Assembly (NCBI GenBank): GCA_964019165.1
Contig: OZ025280.1
Span: 12,022,428-12,086,427 of the forward strand
Source: Mastigias papua
Lineage: Eukaryota; Cnidaria; Scyphozoa; Rhizostomeae; Mastigiidae
Length of the DNA: 64,000 nt
Direction: 5' to 3'
This document shows positions 48,247 to 59,164 of this stretch, one piece after another. The notes below the pieces were generated by a model. That model worked only from the letters and a program-made list of their open reading frames with translations. It had not been told where the DNA came from and searched no databases. Numbering within the stretch: position 1 is the first letter of the stretch; every line of letters starts with the position of its first letter. The position numbers were made by a program, and so were the translations under genes.

Positions 48247-48838
48247 ATGGCAGAAGAAAGACTTGTAGAGGCTGTAAGAAAATATCCAGTCCTTTATGAT
48301 AAATCAGACACATATTTCAAGGACAAGAACAAAACACTAGTGGCTTGGGAGGATGATGCTCAGGAAGCATGCTTTCAGAACGATGAGTTTGTCATTTGAA
48401 ATGTATATTTTACTTTAACTTGTATGCATGTTAAACATTCATTTAGATTTTGCCTAAAGGCCCATTTATAATGTGTCACTCTATGGTATTCAGAAATGAA
48501 TTAAAGGGTAAATTTATCTGACAGGTAAATCAGCAGATGCTGCTTTCAGAAACTTACAAAACAAATATGAGCGCGAAAGAAGAAGATTGAAAGCATGTTT
48601 GCGAAGTGGAGCGGGGAAAAATGACATTGAAGGTCAGTTATCGGAAATGGTTCCCTTTCTTGGATGGCTTGGACCTTACTTTCTGGAGAGAGAGACCGCA
48701 ATGAACTAGGATGCACAACCTGAGGAGGAGGAGAATATTCAAGAAGAACAGGAAGACATACTTGATAGTGCATCTGTCGCATCCACCCCTTCCGATATAT
48801 CTCTTATCACGGGCAGAGGGCAGTACACAAAACGTGCA
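48247..48838 (+). pseudogene. Harbinger ORF with MADF (SANT-like) DNA-binding domain
   Basis: The ATG at 48247 opens ERLVEAVRKYPVLYDKSD, then YFKDKNKTLVAWED, the first half of a MADF domain, ending at TGA 48397. The second half follows a plausible acceptor (ATCTGACAG|GT at 48524): AAFRNLQNKYERERRRLKAC, then VPFLGWLGPYF, up to TAG 48707. The same frame continues as an acidic tail (PEEEENIQEEQEDILDSAS) to a donor-like AAG|GTATAA at 48838. In PIF/Harbinger elements this protein accompanies the transposase and binds DNA. The TAG and the unclear first donor indicate decay. Confidence 0.75.
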
Positions 48839-49529
48839 AGGTATAACAAATACTTTTCTTAAATCAATAAACAAATTTGGGTAATATATTGTCACGAAAA
48901 TATTTATTGAGTCTCTATTGATATGCTGATGCTGTCCATACAAAAGGGGCGGCCCTGGACAGCTGACAACATGCTAAATCATCGCAATCTACACTTTGTA
49001 GTAAAGTACATTTCAAAAAACACAGTAATGTTCTCTAACAGTTATTGCTGCATACAAGTAGTGCATGCTAAAGTTATGAATGTCTGGCTTTTTTCGGTGG
49101 CCTTTCAGCATTTTCTTGGCTTGCCATCATGAGAACTCTTCGCTGTAAAAGCAATCAGTTTACTGTATCACATAAGAAATAAGATAAAATGAAAGAGACT
49201 TTATCTCTTGAAATAGCTATATTAGGTACGAGTTGTTGAATCGAAAAGCAATGACAATACTTACTCAATGGTATCTTCGTGTAACGTAACATCAGGCTGT
49301 CACTTTTACTGTTCTGAAAGTCATGAAGACGCTCTTGTCACAAGGGGGATCACCCGGTTGCATTCGTGTCTAGACCTCTCAGCTGCGTCTTGTTACAGCG
49401 CGTCACGAATCATAAACACTCTAATATCAAATAGGAAACAGTTAATAACAATCAAGCATACTTTTACAGTCACTTATATATTGTAGTGTATTAAGTAATG
49501 GAGTACTGTATATCAATCATTATCTTTGA

Positions 49530-50640
49530 TCAATGAATTATGTGCCCTCGGCTTCTCACATGATCCCACTGCCATCCTACAGCTCCTTCTAAAGAATTGA
49601 GATGTTGCTTTATCAAAGTTCTCACTTCAACTGCGGAAACCAAAGGGTGAGATCCCCTTACTGGTGCTATTTCATTCAATAGCATTCCTGCACTACCCTG
49701 GCTTACAAGCATGCGTCTCCATTCTCCTTCTTTGATTTTTCCAGTGCTATCATAGGTATCAACAAAACCAGTAGGACAATATCCTGCACTATTTGTTTGA
49801 TGTAGCAAATTATGAAGATATATGGTTGCTTTGATTATCAAATCTGTTGTTTCCATGCTACTTTAAATGGGCTTTGATAAAATTCTCCAACGAGCTGCCA
49901 AAATGCCTAAAGCATTTTCAATAACCCTTCTTGCCATTGACAATCTATAATTGAAAATCTTCTGGTCCTCTGGTATTCCTGGGCCAGGAAAAGGTCTCAG
50001 TAGCCATGGCTGGAGGGGGAAGCCTTGTCTCCAACAATGAAATAGGGAAGTTGTCCTAGTCCCGGATTCTCTTGCACACTTTCTGGCTCTGGCAAGTTCA
50101 TTTCGTTATCAAAAAATGCTTTCCCCTTAGCAGAATGCCAAAAAATCCTGCTATCGTTATTAGAACCATAGTTTCCAATATCTACAAGGGTAAACATGTA
50201 TCAGGCATCACATATGGCCATTAAAACAGTGCTAAAATAGCCTTTATAATTATGATACAGAGATCCACTGTTTATAGGTGATTTGATAGCCACATGTTTA
50301 CCATCAATCGCTCCTACACAGTGTGGTAGATTCCAAATCCCTTTGAAGTCTGCAGCACTTCTTTTCCAGTCATCTGGGGTTTTTGGTGGTCACATATACT
50401 GTTCTTTTAAACAATTCCATATAGCAAGACACGTTTCACAAGTACTTCCAGACACCGTCGATTTGCCGATTCTATAACAAAAAGATAGCGATTGCTGGCT
50501 GCTGCCATATGCAAGGAAAGTGATGGCTAGGCGCAACCTTTCAGCTGCTGAAATTTATTTTCACAGTCTTGTATCTTGCTTTGATATCGTAGGATCAACA
50601 ACATTGACAAGATATTGAAATGATTCAGGAGACATTCGTA
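49530..50640 (-). pseudogene. HARBI1-like (DDE_Tnp_4) transposase
   Basis: From the 5' side (right): SAAERLRLAITFLAYGSS, then YRIGKSTVSGS, then [20 protein letters not shown] (first catalytic Asp in AIDGKH), then [20 protein letters not shown] followed by TGA at a normally Arg/Asn position, then FTLVDIGNYGSNNDSRIF (second catalytic region), [10 protein letters not shown], then [18 protein letters not shown], and the C-terminal AtIYLHNLL segment. These are the standard HARBI1/PIF transposase motifs in order. At least four in-frame stops or frame changes show inactivity. The gene is convergent with the MADF ORF inside one element. Confidence 0.9.
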
Positions 50641-50718
50641 AATACCTAGAAAATAAACATCCAGCTACACTTTGTGGAGAAACTGTACCTTAACAATTGC
50701 ACAGTATATATACATGAT

Positions 50719-50738
50719 AAATAAATAAATAAATAAAA
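50719..50738. repeat. AAAT microsatellite
   Basis: Five tandem AAAT copies inside the Harbinger element. Confidence 0.9.
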
Positions 50739-51130
50739 TATTGCTTGAACTTACCTAAAATAGGATTCTCTATCACCCAGGGCCATTTCTTGTGCCAAAG
50801 TATGAAAAATACCATTTCTCTCTCTCATCCCTTGCATATTTCTCGCACCCACATTCTCCGAACATGTTTTGCTTGCAGCTGCTTTCACCTATGTACTCTG
50901 CATTTTAGCATCAAATATCCTAACACAAGTAAAAGTTCTTCTTCGTCCATCTTTCCTCTTTCCTTGTTGTTTATGTGCTGTTCATTTGAAGTCGACCTTG
51001 ATTTACTTGCGCAAGTGTGAACAGCTTGCTTCATCTCTTGCCTCATCTTGCTTCACGTCATAAAGTTCCAACTGCGCATGCTTACTTCACTTGCTTCAGC
51101 TCTTACTTCACAAATGTGAACCAGGCTTAA

Positions 51131-51397
51131 GTCTCAAGTTTCATCTTTGTGGTACCAATATTAAAAAAGTTTTTCTCCAGGGGAGTTAACTACACCTTGC
51201 TAGACAGCATGTTATCTTCCATGTAAGCCAGTATTCTATCACCATGCAGACCTTCTATCACCATTGATAGCTTCCTTCTGCATTACATAACTAATATGGT
51301 GTGACATTAAAGTCAAATTTTCCTCTTGGAGCTGAAAAGGCAGTCTTGTCTCAGTCTTGCTCGGCAAGAGGGATTGACCAATATGCAGATGCAGCAT
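51131..51397. other. Spacer between two Harbinger-related elements
   Basis: No feature recognised. Confidence 0.4.
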
Positions 51398-51400
51398 CTA

Positions 51401-52571
51401 AAGCTCCGTTCACACTAGACTGACACAGCATGGAACGGAGTGATTTGATATGGTACAGAATGGAATGGAATTGTTTGTAAGGTGTTCAGACAGCATTTTA
51501 AACAGTTGGAATGGAAATTCAGCTATGTGTGTTACAATAGATCCTCCTATTCTTAACCCACGGTTTCATGTAGAAAAATGGCAGCTTCAAAGTTGAAAAG
51601 TAAGTAAGAAAACATTGCTGATATTTCATTTAAATGGTCTGACGATGACATACACGTATTGCTAGAGGTTGTTAGGGACTACAAAGCGTCACAAGATGGA
51701 CAAAGAACAGAGCTAAATATGATCATATAACAACTAAAATGAAAGGGGCCTATGCAACTTCATATGAAGGGAGAGAAAAGATAACAAGGGATAGGATAGC
51801 CAGCACATTGAAAAACGTTCAAGCAGCATACAAGAAAGCTGTCAATTTGACAGGAAAAAGTGGAGCTGGACACGTTGTATCAACTTTCTATGATATTTGT
51901 AGCGATATTTGGGGTACTAGTCCAGCAGTTAATGGTATGGATGATGGGCTTGAATCTTCTTCAAGCTTTGTAGCTATGGTTGACATAGGCAAAGTGGATT
52001 CTCCCGGCTGATGACACCATTGTCAACTGCAGATGAAGCAGTTGAAGCTGATGACAGTACTTTAAGCTCGCATGGCTATCTAGTTGAACCTCAGAGTGAC
52101 ACTGGGGGTAGGGGAGAGGAAAATAATGCAACTGTTCTAATACAGCCAACTGCAAGAAGGCACTTAATTGATGGCCTGCTTACTGACCACAAAAGTACGT
52201 GAATGGCAAGAAAGCATGGGAAAGATGATGTAGAGGCAAAATTTTTGAAAATAGCTAGAGAGGATCAGGACTTTAAAAAAGATCTTTTTGCTCATATTAA
52301 GGAAAATGATTTGGCTCATCAAAGAAGCATGGAAAACCTGACATCTACTATGCAAACAGTTGGTAATGCTACCGGAATGTCTTCATTGACACAAGCATTG
52401 AGACAGCCTTATCCCTTAGCTACAGATCAAGGGCGTTGGTCAGATACAAGAAATACATTACACCCATACACTTACTTAAATGCAGCAGGTGCACATAATT
52501 TTCCGCTTCATGCTGATGCCAGAAGCGAGTCATCAGAAGATAAGTTGAAAACATATATGACTTTACAATGA
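51401..52571 (+). pseudogene. Second Harbinger-related element with SANT/Myb-like ORF
   Basis: A TAA-flanked left end AGCTCCGTTCACACTAGACT (51401) resembles other Harbinger ends in the window. ATG 51565-51580 region opens a decayed frame with FKWSDDDIHVLLEVVRDY, then, after a frameshift, YDHITTKMKGAY, ITRDRIASTLKNVQAAYKKA and SGAGHVVSTFYDICSDIWG. This is the trihelix/Myb-SANT-like domain of PIF-type accessory proteins. Two later frames (52011-52202 and 52203-52571) have an acidic linker and a helical C-terminus with KIAREDQDFKKDLFAHIKEN. No transposase and no matching right terminal repeat were found, so it is probably truncated. Confidence 0.65.
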
Positions 52572-52706
52572 TCTAACCACAAATGTATACCTTCTCCTTG
52601 TAAACTCTGGAATAGCCACATACTCTTTGGCACCAAATGTTAGGGGGTCCTAATGCAAATTTTCAAAGCTTTAACCACCTATTTCATCATACTAACTCCC
52701 CCAGTT

Positions 52707-52724
52707 TGCAATTCCCCCCCCCCC
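52707..52724. repeat. Poly-C tract
   Basis: A run of C residues, similar to shorter runs at about 13810 and 15630. Confidence 0.9.
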
Positions 52725-52819
52725 CCTTATGACACTAGTTATGAAATGCAATTCACATTTATCAACACTCCACTAGATTCGACATTTTGAGAAAATGCCT
52801 ACCCCTTATCTATTATACC

Positions 52820-53247
52820 TAGTGGTGATTTCTAAACATTTTAACAAGGGGACTTTAGGTGCAGCCACACCCTCATTTTGGTTGTTGCCTATGTGCAACC
52901 ACATCCATCTTTTCAAAGATGCAGATATAATACTCTAATTTATTGATGTTATAAATGTCTCAATAAGTCTTGTAATTATAATCAATAAACAGTTAAAAAT
53001 GTCAATAATTATAATCATTGCAGAAATATTGCAATAATCATGATCATTAAACAATTAGAAATGTCTCAATAACCATGTAGCAGTGCAAAATTGCTCATAG
53101 CAATACAAAACACTTTGGAGGCAAAATCAGAAAACTTTGAAAAGCAAGGCCAATACATGAATGTTTGGGGGGCTGAGCCCCCAAACTAAAAAGTAGTTTT
53201 AGCAATGGGGGCTGTGCCCATTGAACTCCCCTTAGACATTACTCCTG
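52820..53247. mobile_element. Possible hAT-type MITE
   Basis: Left TAGTGGTGATTTCTAA and inverted right CAGGAGTAATGTCTAA agree at 11 of 16 positions. Flanks share ATTAT (5 of 8). The interior contains GGGGGCTGAGCCCCC. Moderately degenerate. Confidence 0.4.
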
Positions 53248-53445
53248 ATTATCAATATTAAATATCTTATTAAATGTGCCTTTCTTTAATTTATATACTC
53301 TTTCAATCAAATTTCTATAAAAGTCTGTGTCCTGTTTATAAAACATCATGTACATTGCACTCTGACGTAATAACGTAGGCAAATCAATATAACCCTGTTG
53401 TAAGTATATTGAACTAATGTTTTGGTGGCGTCCATTAGTATAATA

Positions 53446-53986
53446 CTAGCTTAGTACTGATAGCCCGCTGGAACGCGGGCTCCCCTAGCTCCTGTTGAAA
53501 TGTTGCATATTAGCCTTGGAAAGACTAACGCTGTGCCCCCATGAAAGTTGCATGGTCTGGTCGCATAGGATCACGAGAAGGTGACGTTATGGGACTCTGC
53601 GATGGAGCACGTGACTTTCGGCCTTGCATTGTGCAAATCGAAGAAAATTGCGAGAAAAAATTGTGCAAAAGTGGTCGGATACCTGCGCTAGGCTACGGGG
53701 CAGTAAAGGGACAGGAAGAAAGTCAAGAAGCCCCGTAGCCTAGCGCAGGTATCCAACCACTTTTTGCACAATTTTTTCTCGCAATCGTCTCTGATCTGCA
53801 CAATGCAAGGCCGAAAGTCACGTGCTTCATCGCAGAGTCCCATAACGTCACCTTCTCGTGATCCTATGCGACCAGACCATGCAACTTTCATGGGGGCACA
53901 GCGTTAGTCTTTCCAAGGCTAATATGCAACATTTCAACTGGAGCTAGGGGAGCCCGCGTCCTAGCGGGCTATCAGTACTAAGCTAG
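53446..53986. repeat. Foldback palindrome FB-D
   Basis: Two arms of about 255 bp and a loop of about 27 nt containing GGACAGGAAGAAAGTCAAG. Both outer ends are CTAG, with a perfect GCCCGC/GCGGGC-type hairpin 13 nt inside. Both arms carry the private variant GTGG in place of ATGC beside the apex stem. Left flank CTAG|TATTATACT is unique; right flank CTAG|TCTATATTATATGAA is unit Y-type. Confidence 0.88.
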
Positions 53987-54112
53987 TCTATATTATATGA
54001 ATTATGCACAGAATTGTTTTAAATGCTCTCTACATTGAGGCGCTAATGAAACTACATTACACAGTGTCTCCTGCTTCACTCAATTCTAACTTAAGGAGTT
54101 TTGTAAAATCTG
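53987..54112 (-). repeat. 126-bp stub of a composite unit between two foldbacks
   Basis: Homologous to the first 126 bp next to FB-E (54419-54545) and partly to 57393-57464. It is cut off at GTAAAATCT, directly joined to the apex of FB-E. Confidence 0.8.
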
Positions 54113-54418
54113 ACCTGCGCTAGGCTACGGGGCAGTAAAGGGAAAGGATGAAAATCAAGAAGCCCCGTAGCCTAGCGCAGGTATCCGAGCATTTTTTACA
54201 CAATTTTTTCTGGCAATTTTCTTCCATTTGCACAATGCAAGGCCGAAAGTCATGTGCTCCATTGCAGAGGCCCATACCGTCACCTTCTCATGATCCTATG
54301 CGACCAGACCATGCAACATTCATGGTGGCACAGCGTTAGTCTTTCCAAGGCTAATATGCACCATTTCAACTGGGGCTAGGGAAGCCCGTGTTCTAGCGGG
54401 CTATCAGTACTAAGCTAG
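54113..54418. repeat. Foldback FB-E, left arm truncated near the apex
   Basis: Starts ACCTGCGCTAGGCTACGGGG, i.e. only the apex-proximal 22 bp or so of the left arm. The loop and a full right arm to CTAG follow. Confidence 0.88.
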
Positions 54419-56850
54419 TCTATATTAAATGAATTATCCACAGAATTGTTTACAATGCTCTCTACAATGAGGCGCTAATGAAACTACATTATATATTGTC
54501 TCCTGCTTCACTCAATTCTAACTTAACGAGTTTGTAAAATCTAGTGATATACTTTTAGGATGTCATAACAGATACAATATAGCACATGACTTGGTAGGTA
54601 TGAGTGTTTCTGTTATCGTGTAGGTGACCACTAATCTTGTCTACAGAGGTAAAGGATCAAGTCTGACCCATAAATGAAGGTGTTATACAACTGGAATCTT
54701 TGATAGGACTGTGTAGTTCAAGGTGATAAAACAAAAGACTATTGCTTAGTATTCCTATATCACAGCTTTATATATATAACAGAGTGTAAAGCCCATGATT
54801 GAGCAGCATGAATCATCATATTAGATTTCAACCACAGATCTTGGGGGGAGGTCATAGGTTATGGCTATACAACACAAATAAAGCAGCTATCCAGTACTAA
54901 AGTATCTGTTACAACCATGTGAAATTCAGATTTCAAACAATAATGGCAGTTGGATAGAAGAAAGTGGCTCCATAAATCAAAATGTTACTATCTAATACTA
55001 ATTCATCCCTAAAACAACTATACTATCATATGCAGAGTGATCCATGGAAGTCAGTAATTCTTTGAATTGAGTCATAATATATATCCTGCATTACCAACTA
55101 AGATGTCAAATGACGGTACTACTTGAGTGGGGGCAAGATAAATTCATCCCTTAAGAGTATATCATCATGTGCAGAATGGATCTATGGAATTCAGTAATGG
55201 AATTTATATCATATGATCTGAGAAAGAAGGGCAACTGTGTCCCAACAAAAGAATATTTAGTTTAATAGAACCCCTGTAATATGACTTCACCAAAATAACT
55301 CTACCATCTATAGTGGAAATAACCATGAGGCCTACCGTAAATAGAGCGAAAACAAAATGAAAAGAGAGTTACTGAGCTGAGAATAAAGTTGGTAACATCC
55401 TAGTGTTTGCCTGTAAAATATGTATGATAAAATCAAGGAGTAGAGTCGAGTTGAAGGGCAATATCTCAAACGTACACAAAGTGGCCTAACTCTTAAGACA
55501 TCCTAACATCCATCTCATGTGCATATACTAAGAATCAAGAGCAAGCTAAAGCTCCTAGTACATAAGCAAATATTGCATTGAATGCCTCCTGAATATCATA
55601 ATGATACGTCTGCAGTAACAAAACGGTACTTTAGAACAGAAAATCAAGCAAAAACTTAGGGGAACTACCATGATCTTAATGCCCCTGAAGCAAAGTTATG
55701 GAATCACCCTCAAAAGACCGCAAGTGAATGCCAAAACAAAGGACAACAGGTATCTGCGATCATGAGATGAACTTGGGAATCCCCTTGCATTTCACCATAC
55801 AAACTACGACGAAAGTAAAGGGTGAAAGTAAAAACTGCAAAATTATGGTAACCAAATTCAGCAATAGCCCTATACATACTTCAGTGAAAGCATTCCACAT
55901 ACCAATATGTTATCGCCAAACATAACCATATCCTATGCCATTAGTACATGCGGTAAAAGCAATGAATTAATTCGAAGCTACCAGGGAATACAACAGTAAA
56001 CATACAGTAATCATTTCATGACAATTTAGTAAGCAAAGTAGGATACCTTAGCGAATGAAATCAAGCGAAAAAAGCACTAAAGTGAAAGCTGAACAACGAA
56101 ATTCTCCTCCAAGTCACACGGTACTATTACGGTAGTGCAAATCAAAACATTCCCAACTGAAAACAGCACGCACGCCATTCCATGTCATCAAAAAATGCTT
56201 GAAGAGCAATCAAACTGCCATAGTCTAGCACAGAATAGAAAGTCAAACATATGTTGACTATGCTTTCAAAATTTAGCAGTAAAAGCATGGTAATTTAGCA
56301 GATAGAATCAAACAACTTGGAGAAGAACTGTCATGGCGGCAATACCCTTGAGGGAAGGTGGTTGAATCTGGTTGAAAGATATGGAAATAAATGGAGGGCA
56401 ACAGCAGAATAGAGATGAAATGGAGAAAGGACATACATGGAATCTTAAATAAATCTATCTACGGAAAACAGAGTCGGTTTACCTGGAAAGACAGTGACTA
56501 AAGTCTCCTCGCGATCACACACAGCAACATCGTCCTACATGAACATTTGCCAACATGAAAGCAACAGTCCTGCGCAGAGGTGTCAAGTGAGCATGGTGGA
56601 GGGTATAGGAAAGCAATGGCCATAAGGTGACAGTGGAATATCTCGGCGAAAAGAACAGATATTGAAAAATCCCTCCTTTATGAGTAAGTAGACCCTAAGG
56701 TGAACCCCTAAACCGAGTTTGGTCATAATCCCCCAACAGGTCTAGGAGGAGAAGTGTCATTAAAATCGGGCTAAAAATTGGTCACGTGGTACAAATTCGA
56801 GCAATCTGATTGGTTTGGCATAAATTATCATATAGGGATCTTAGTATATA
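54419..56850 (-). mobile_element. Composite repeat unit U4 (unit Y, minus orientation)
   Basis: A direct duplicate of U5 and inverted homologue of U1. In element orientation it begins TATATACTAAGATCCC at 56850, has the CCAAT/E-box pair at about 56785-56822, a donor-like CCAG|GTAAAC at about 56481, the 70-bp module at about 56325-56395 and the GGGGATTCCCAAG block near 55775. It lacks the two insertions of U5. No long ORF. Confidence 0.75.
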
Positions 56851-57392
56851 CTAGCTTAGTACTGATAGCCCGCTAGAACGCGGGCTCCCCTAGCCCCAGT
56901 TCAAAAGTTGCATATTAGCCTTGGAAAGACTAACGCTGTGCCCCCATGAAAAGTGCATGGTCTGGTCGCATAGGATCTCGAGAAGGCGACGTCATGGGCC
57001 TCTTCGATGGAGCACGTGACTTTTGGCCTTGCATTGTGCAAATAGAAGACAATTGCGAGAAAACAATGTGCAAAAAATGCTCGGATACCTGCCCTAGGCT
57101 AAGGGGCAATAAAGGGGCAGGAAGAAAGTCAAGAGGCCCCGTAGCCTAGCGCAGGTATCCGAGCATTTTTTGCACATTGTATTCTCGCACTTGTCTTCTA
57201 TTTGCACAATGCAAGGCCAAAAGTCACGTGCTCCATCGAAGAGGCCCATGACGTCGCCTTCTCGAGATCCTATGGGACCAGACCATGCAATTTTCATAGG
57301 GGCACAGCGTTAGTCTTTCCAAGGCTAATATGCAACTTTTGAACTGGGGCTAGGGGAGCCGGCGTTCTAGCGGGCTATCAGTACTAAGCTAG
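56851..57392. repeat. Foldback palindrome FB-F
   Basis: Full palindrome with CTAG at both ends and hairpin GCCCGC-TAGAAC-GCGGGC. The left border reads (minus strand) CTAG|TATATACTAAG and the right border CTAG|TCTATATTATATGA. Contains GCGACGTCATG and CACGTGAC in both arms. Confidence 0.9.
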
Positions 57393-57464
57393 TCTATATT
57401 ATATGACTTATGCAGAGACTTGCTTGAAATGCTCTCTACAATGAGGCGCTAATGAAACTACATT

Positions 57465-57851
57465 TGATTGATTTGGTGTGATTTATTTAAGAAGGGTAAC
57501 CCTTCAGCAAATGCTGTTTTTCAAGGTGCCCTTCATTTAACAAAATACTACAATAAATACAATAAGTAAATTACAAACTATTCTAAAACCCTAAGTACAA
57601 TGCAATTAATATAATTTAAAAAGTAGTAAATATGCAAAAAAGAAAATAGTAAAATGGAGTAAAAAAAAGAAAAAGGTAAAAAGTAAATTTAATAAGAATG
57701 GAGCAGCTTTTTAAAGATGCCCAAAGATGATGCTAGTATTGCCTTAGCTGGTAGGCTGTTCTATAATTTTACCCCGCAATACGAAAACGCCTTTGTCCAA
57801 TTAAAGATGTCGTTTTAGGTATTCTAAGATCAGTTGACATATTACATAGGG
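57465..57851 (-). mobile_element. 5'-truncated CR1-like LINE 3' end inserted in U5
   Basis: Absent from U4. Flanked by TACATT on both sides (57459-57464 and 57852-57857). The minus-strand translation reads LIGQRRFRIAGVKL, stop, then NSLPAKAILASSLGIFKKLL, the C-terminal LINE pattern (…G.KLWNSLP…FK) with the Trp codon changed to TAG. The 3' end has an AATAAATCACACC-type short repeat. Confidence 0.85.
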
Positions 57852-58933
57852 TACATTACATATTGTCTCCTGCTTCACTCAATTCTAACGTAAGGAGTCT
57901 TGTAAAATCTAGTGATATAATTTTAGGATGTCATAACAGATACAATATAGCACATGAATTGGCAGGTATGAGTGGTTCTGTTATCATGTAGGTGACCACT
58001 AATCTTGTCTACAGAGGTAAAGGATCAAGTCTGACCCATAAATGTAGGTGTTATACAACTGGAATCTGTGATAGGACTGTGTAGTTCAAGGTGACAAAAC
58101 AAAAGAATAGTGCTTAGTATTCCTATATCACAGCTTTATATATATAACAGAGTGTAAAGCCCACGATTGAGCAGCATGAATCATCATATTAGATTTCAAC
58201 CAAAGTTCTTGGGGGGAGGTCATAGGTTATGGCTATACAAAACAACTAATGCAGCTATCCAGTACTAAATTATCTGTTACAACCATGTGAAATTCAGATT
58301 TCAAACAATAATGGTAGTTGGATAGAAGAAAGTGGCTCCATAAATCAAAATGTTGCTATCTAGTACTAATTCATCCCTAAAACAACTATACTATCATATG
58401 CAGAGTGATCCATGGAAGTCAGTAATTCTTTGAATTGAGTCATAATATATATCCTGCATTACCAACTGAGATTTCAAATGAAGGTACTACTTGAGTTGGG
58501 GCAAGATAAATTCATCCCTTAAGAGTATATCATCACGTGCAGAATGGTCTATGGAATTCAGTAATTGAATTTATATCAAATGATCTGAGAAAGAAGGGCA
58601 ACTGTGTCCCAACAAAAGAATATTTAGTTTAATAGAACCCCTTTAGTATGACTTCACCAAAATAACTCTACCATCTATAGTGGAAATAACCATGAGGCCT
58701 ACCATAAATAGAGCGAAAACAAAATGAAAAGAGAGTTACTGAGCTGAGAATAAAGTTGGTAACATCCTAGTGTTTGCCTGTAAAATATGTATGATAAAAT
58801 CAAGGAGTAAATTCGAGTTGAAGGGCAATATCTCAAATGTAAACAAAATGGCCTAACTCTTGAGACATCCTAACATCCATCTCATGTGCATATACTAAGA
58901 ATCAAGAGCAAGCTAAAAGCTCCTAGTACATAA

Positions 58934-59164
58934 GGTGCTGTTTTGAATCAGGGCTGCCATTTTTTCCGTCCAACAGAATTTGTGTGCTATACTGCGAGCT
59001 TTCAGACATGATTTTTTTGAGAATAACAAATACAAGTCTTGTAATATGAAGTAAAGTTTCAAGATATAAAAGGAAGTTTTTGAAATATCCAAACTTTCGC
59101 ACAATACTTGTCATTAGACAGATCTGTTGGACGGACAAAATGGTAGCCTAAGTCGAAAAAGCGC
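58934..59164. mobile_element. 231-bp MITE inserted in U5
   Basis: Absent from U4. Inverted ends GGTGCTGTTTTGAATCAGGG and GGCGCTTTTTCGACTTAGGC continue to a shared CCATTTT.TCCGTCCAACAGA block, about 44 bp in all. Flanked by CATAA (58929-58933 and 59165-59169). The 5-bp target and GG(T/C)GCT ends do not match the window's hAT or Harbinger families. Confidence 0.85.

Larger units (their letters stand above)
47945..51127. mobile_element. PIF/Harbinger element, 3183 bp, complete ends, decayed genes
   Basis: Terminal repeats AGCCTGGTTCACACTTGTGAAG (left) and, inverted on the right, AGCCTGGTTCACATTTGTGAAG. Flanking TAA is duplicated (47942-47944 and 51128-51130). Immediately inside both ends are many GAAGC-type motifs, likely transposase-binding repeats. 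The element has the two genes expected of the superfamily: a MADF/Myb-like ORF (plus) and a HARBI1-like transposase (minus), convergently arranged. Both carry stops. Confidence 0.92.

Noticed and set aside
53541..57297. Several similar frames of 63-67 codons on both strands (for example 53541-53738 and 57094-57297)
   Set aside because: They are the arms of the foldback repeats translated. The same peptide appears on both strands because the DNA is palindromic, and no codon-level conservation is apparent.
53446..57392. FB-D to FB-F as one ordinary TIR transposon with transposase between palindromes
   Set aside because: The intervening U4 has no transposase or other long ORF, and the palindromes also occur without it (for example half copy at 45061).
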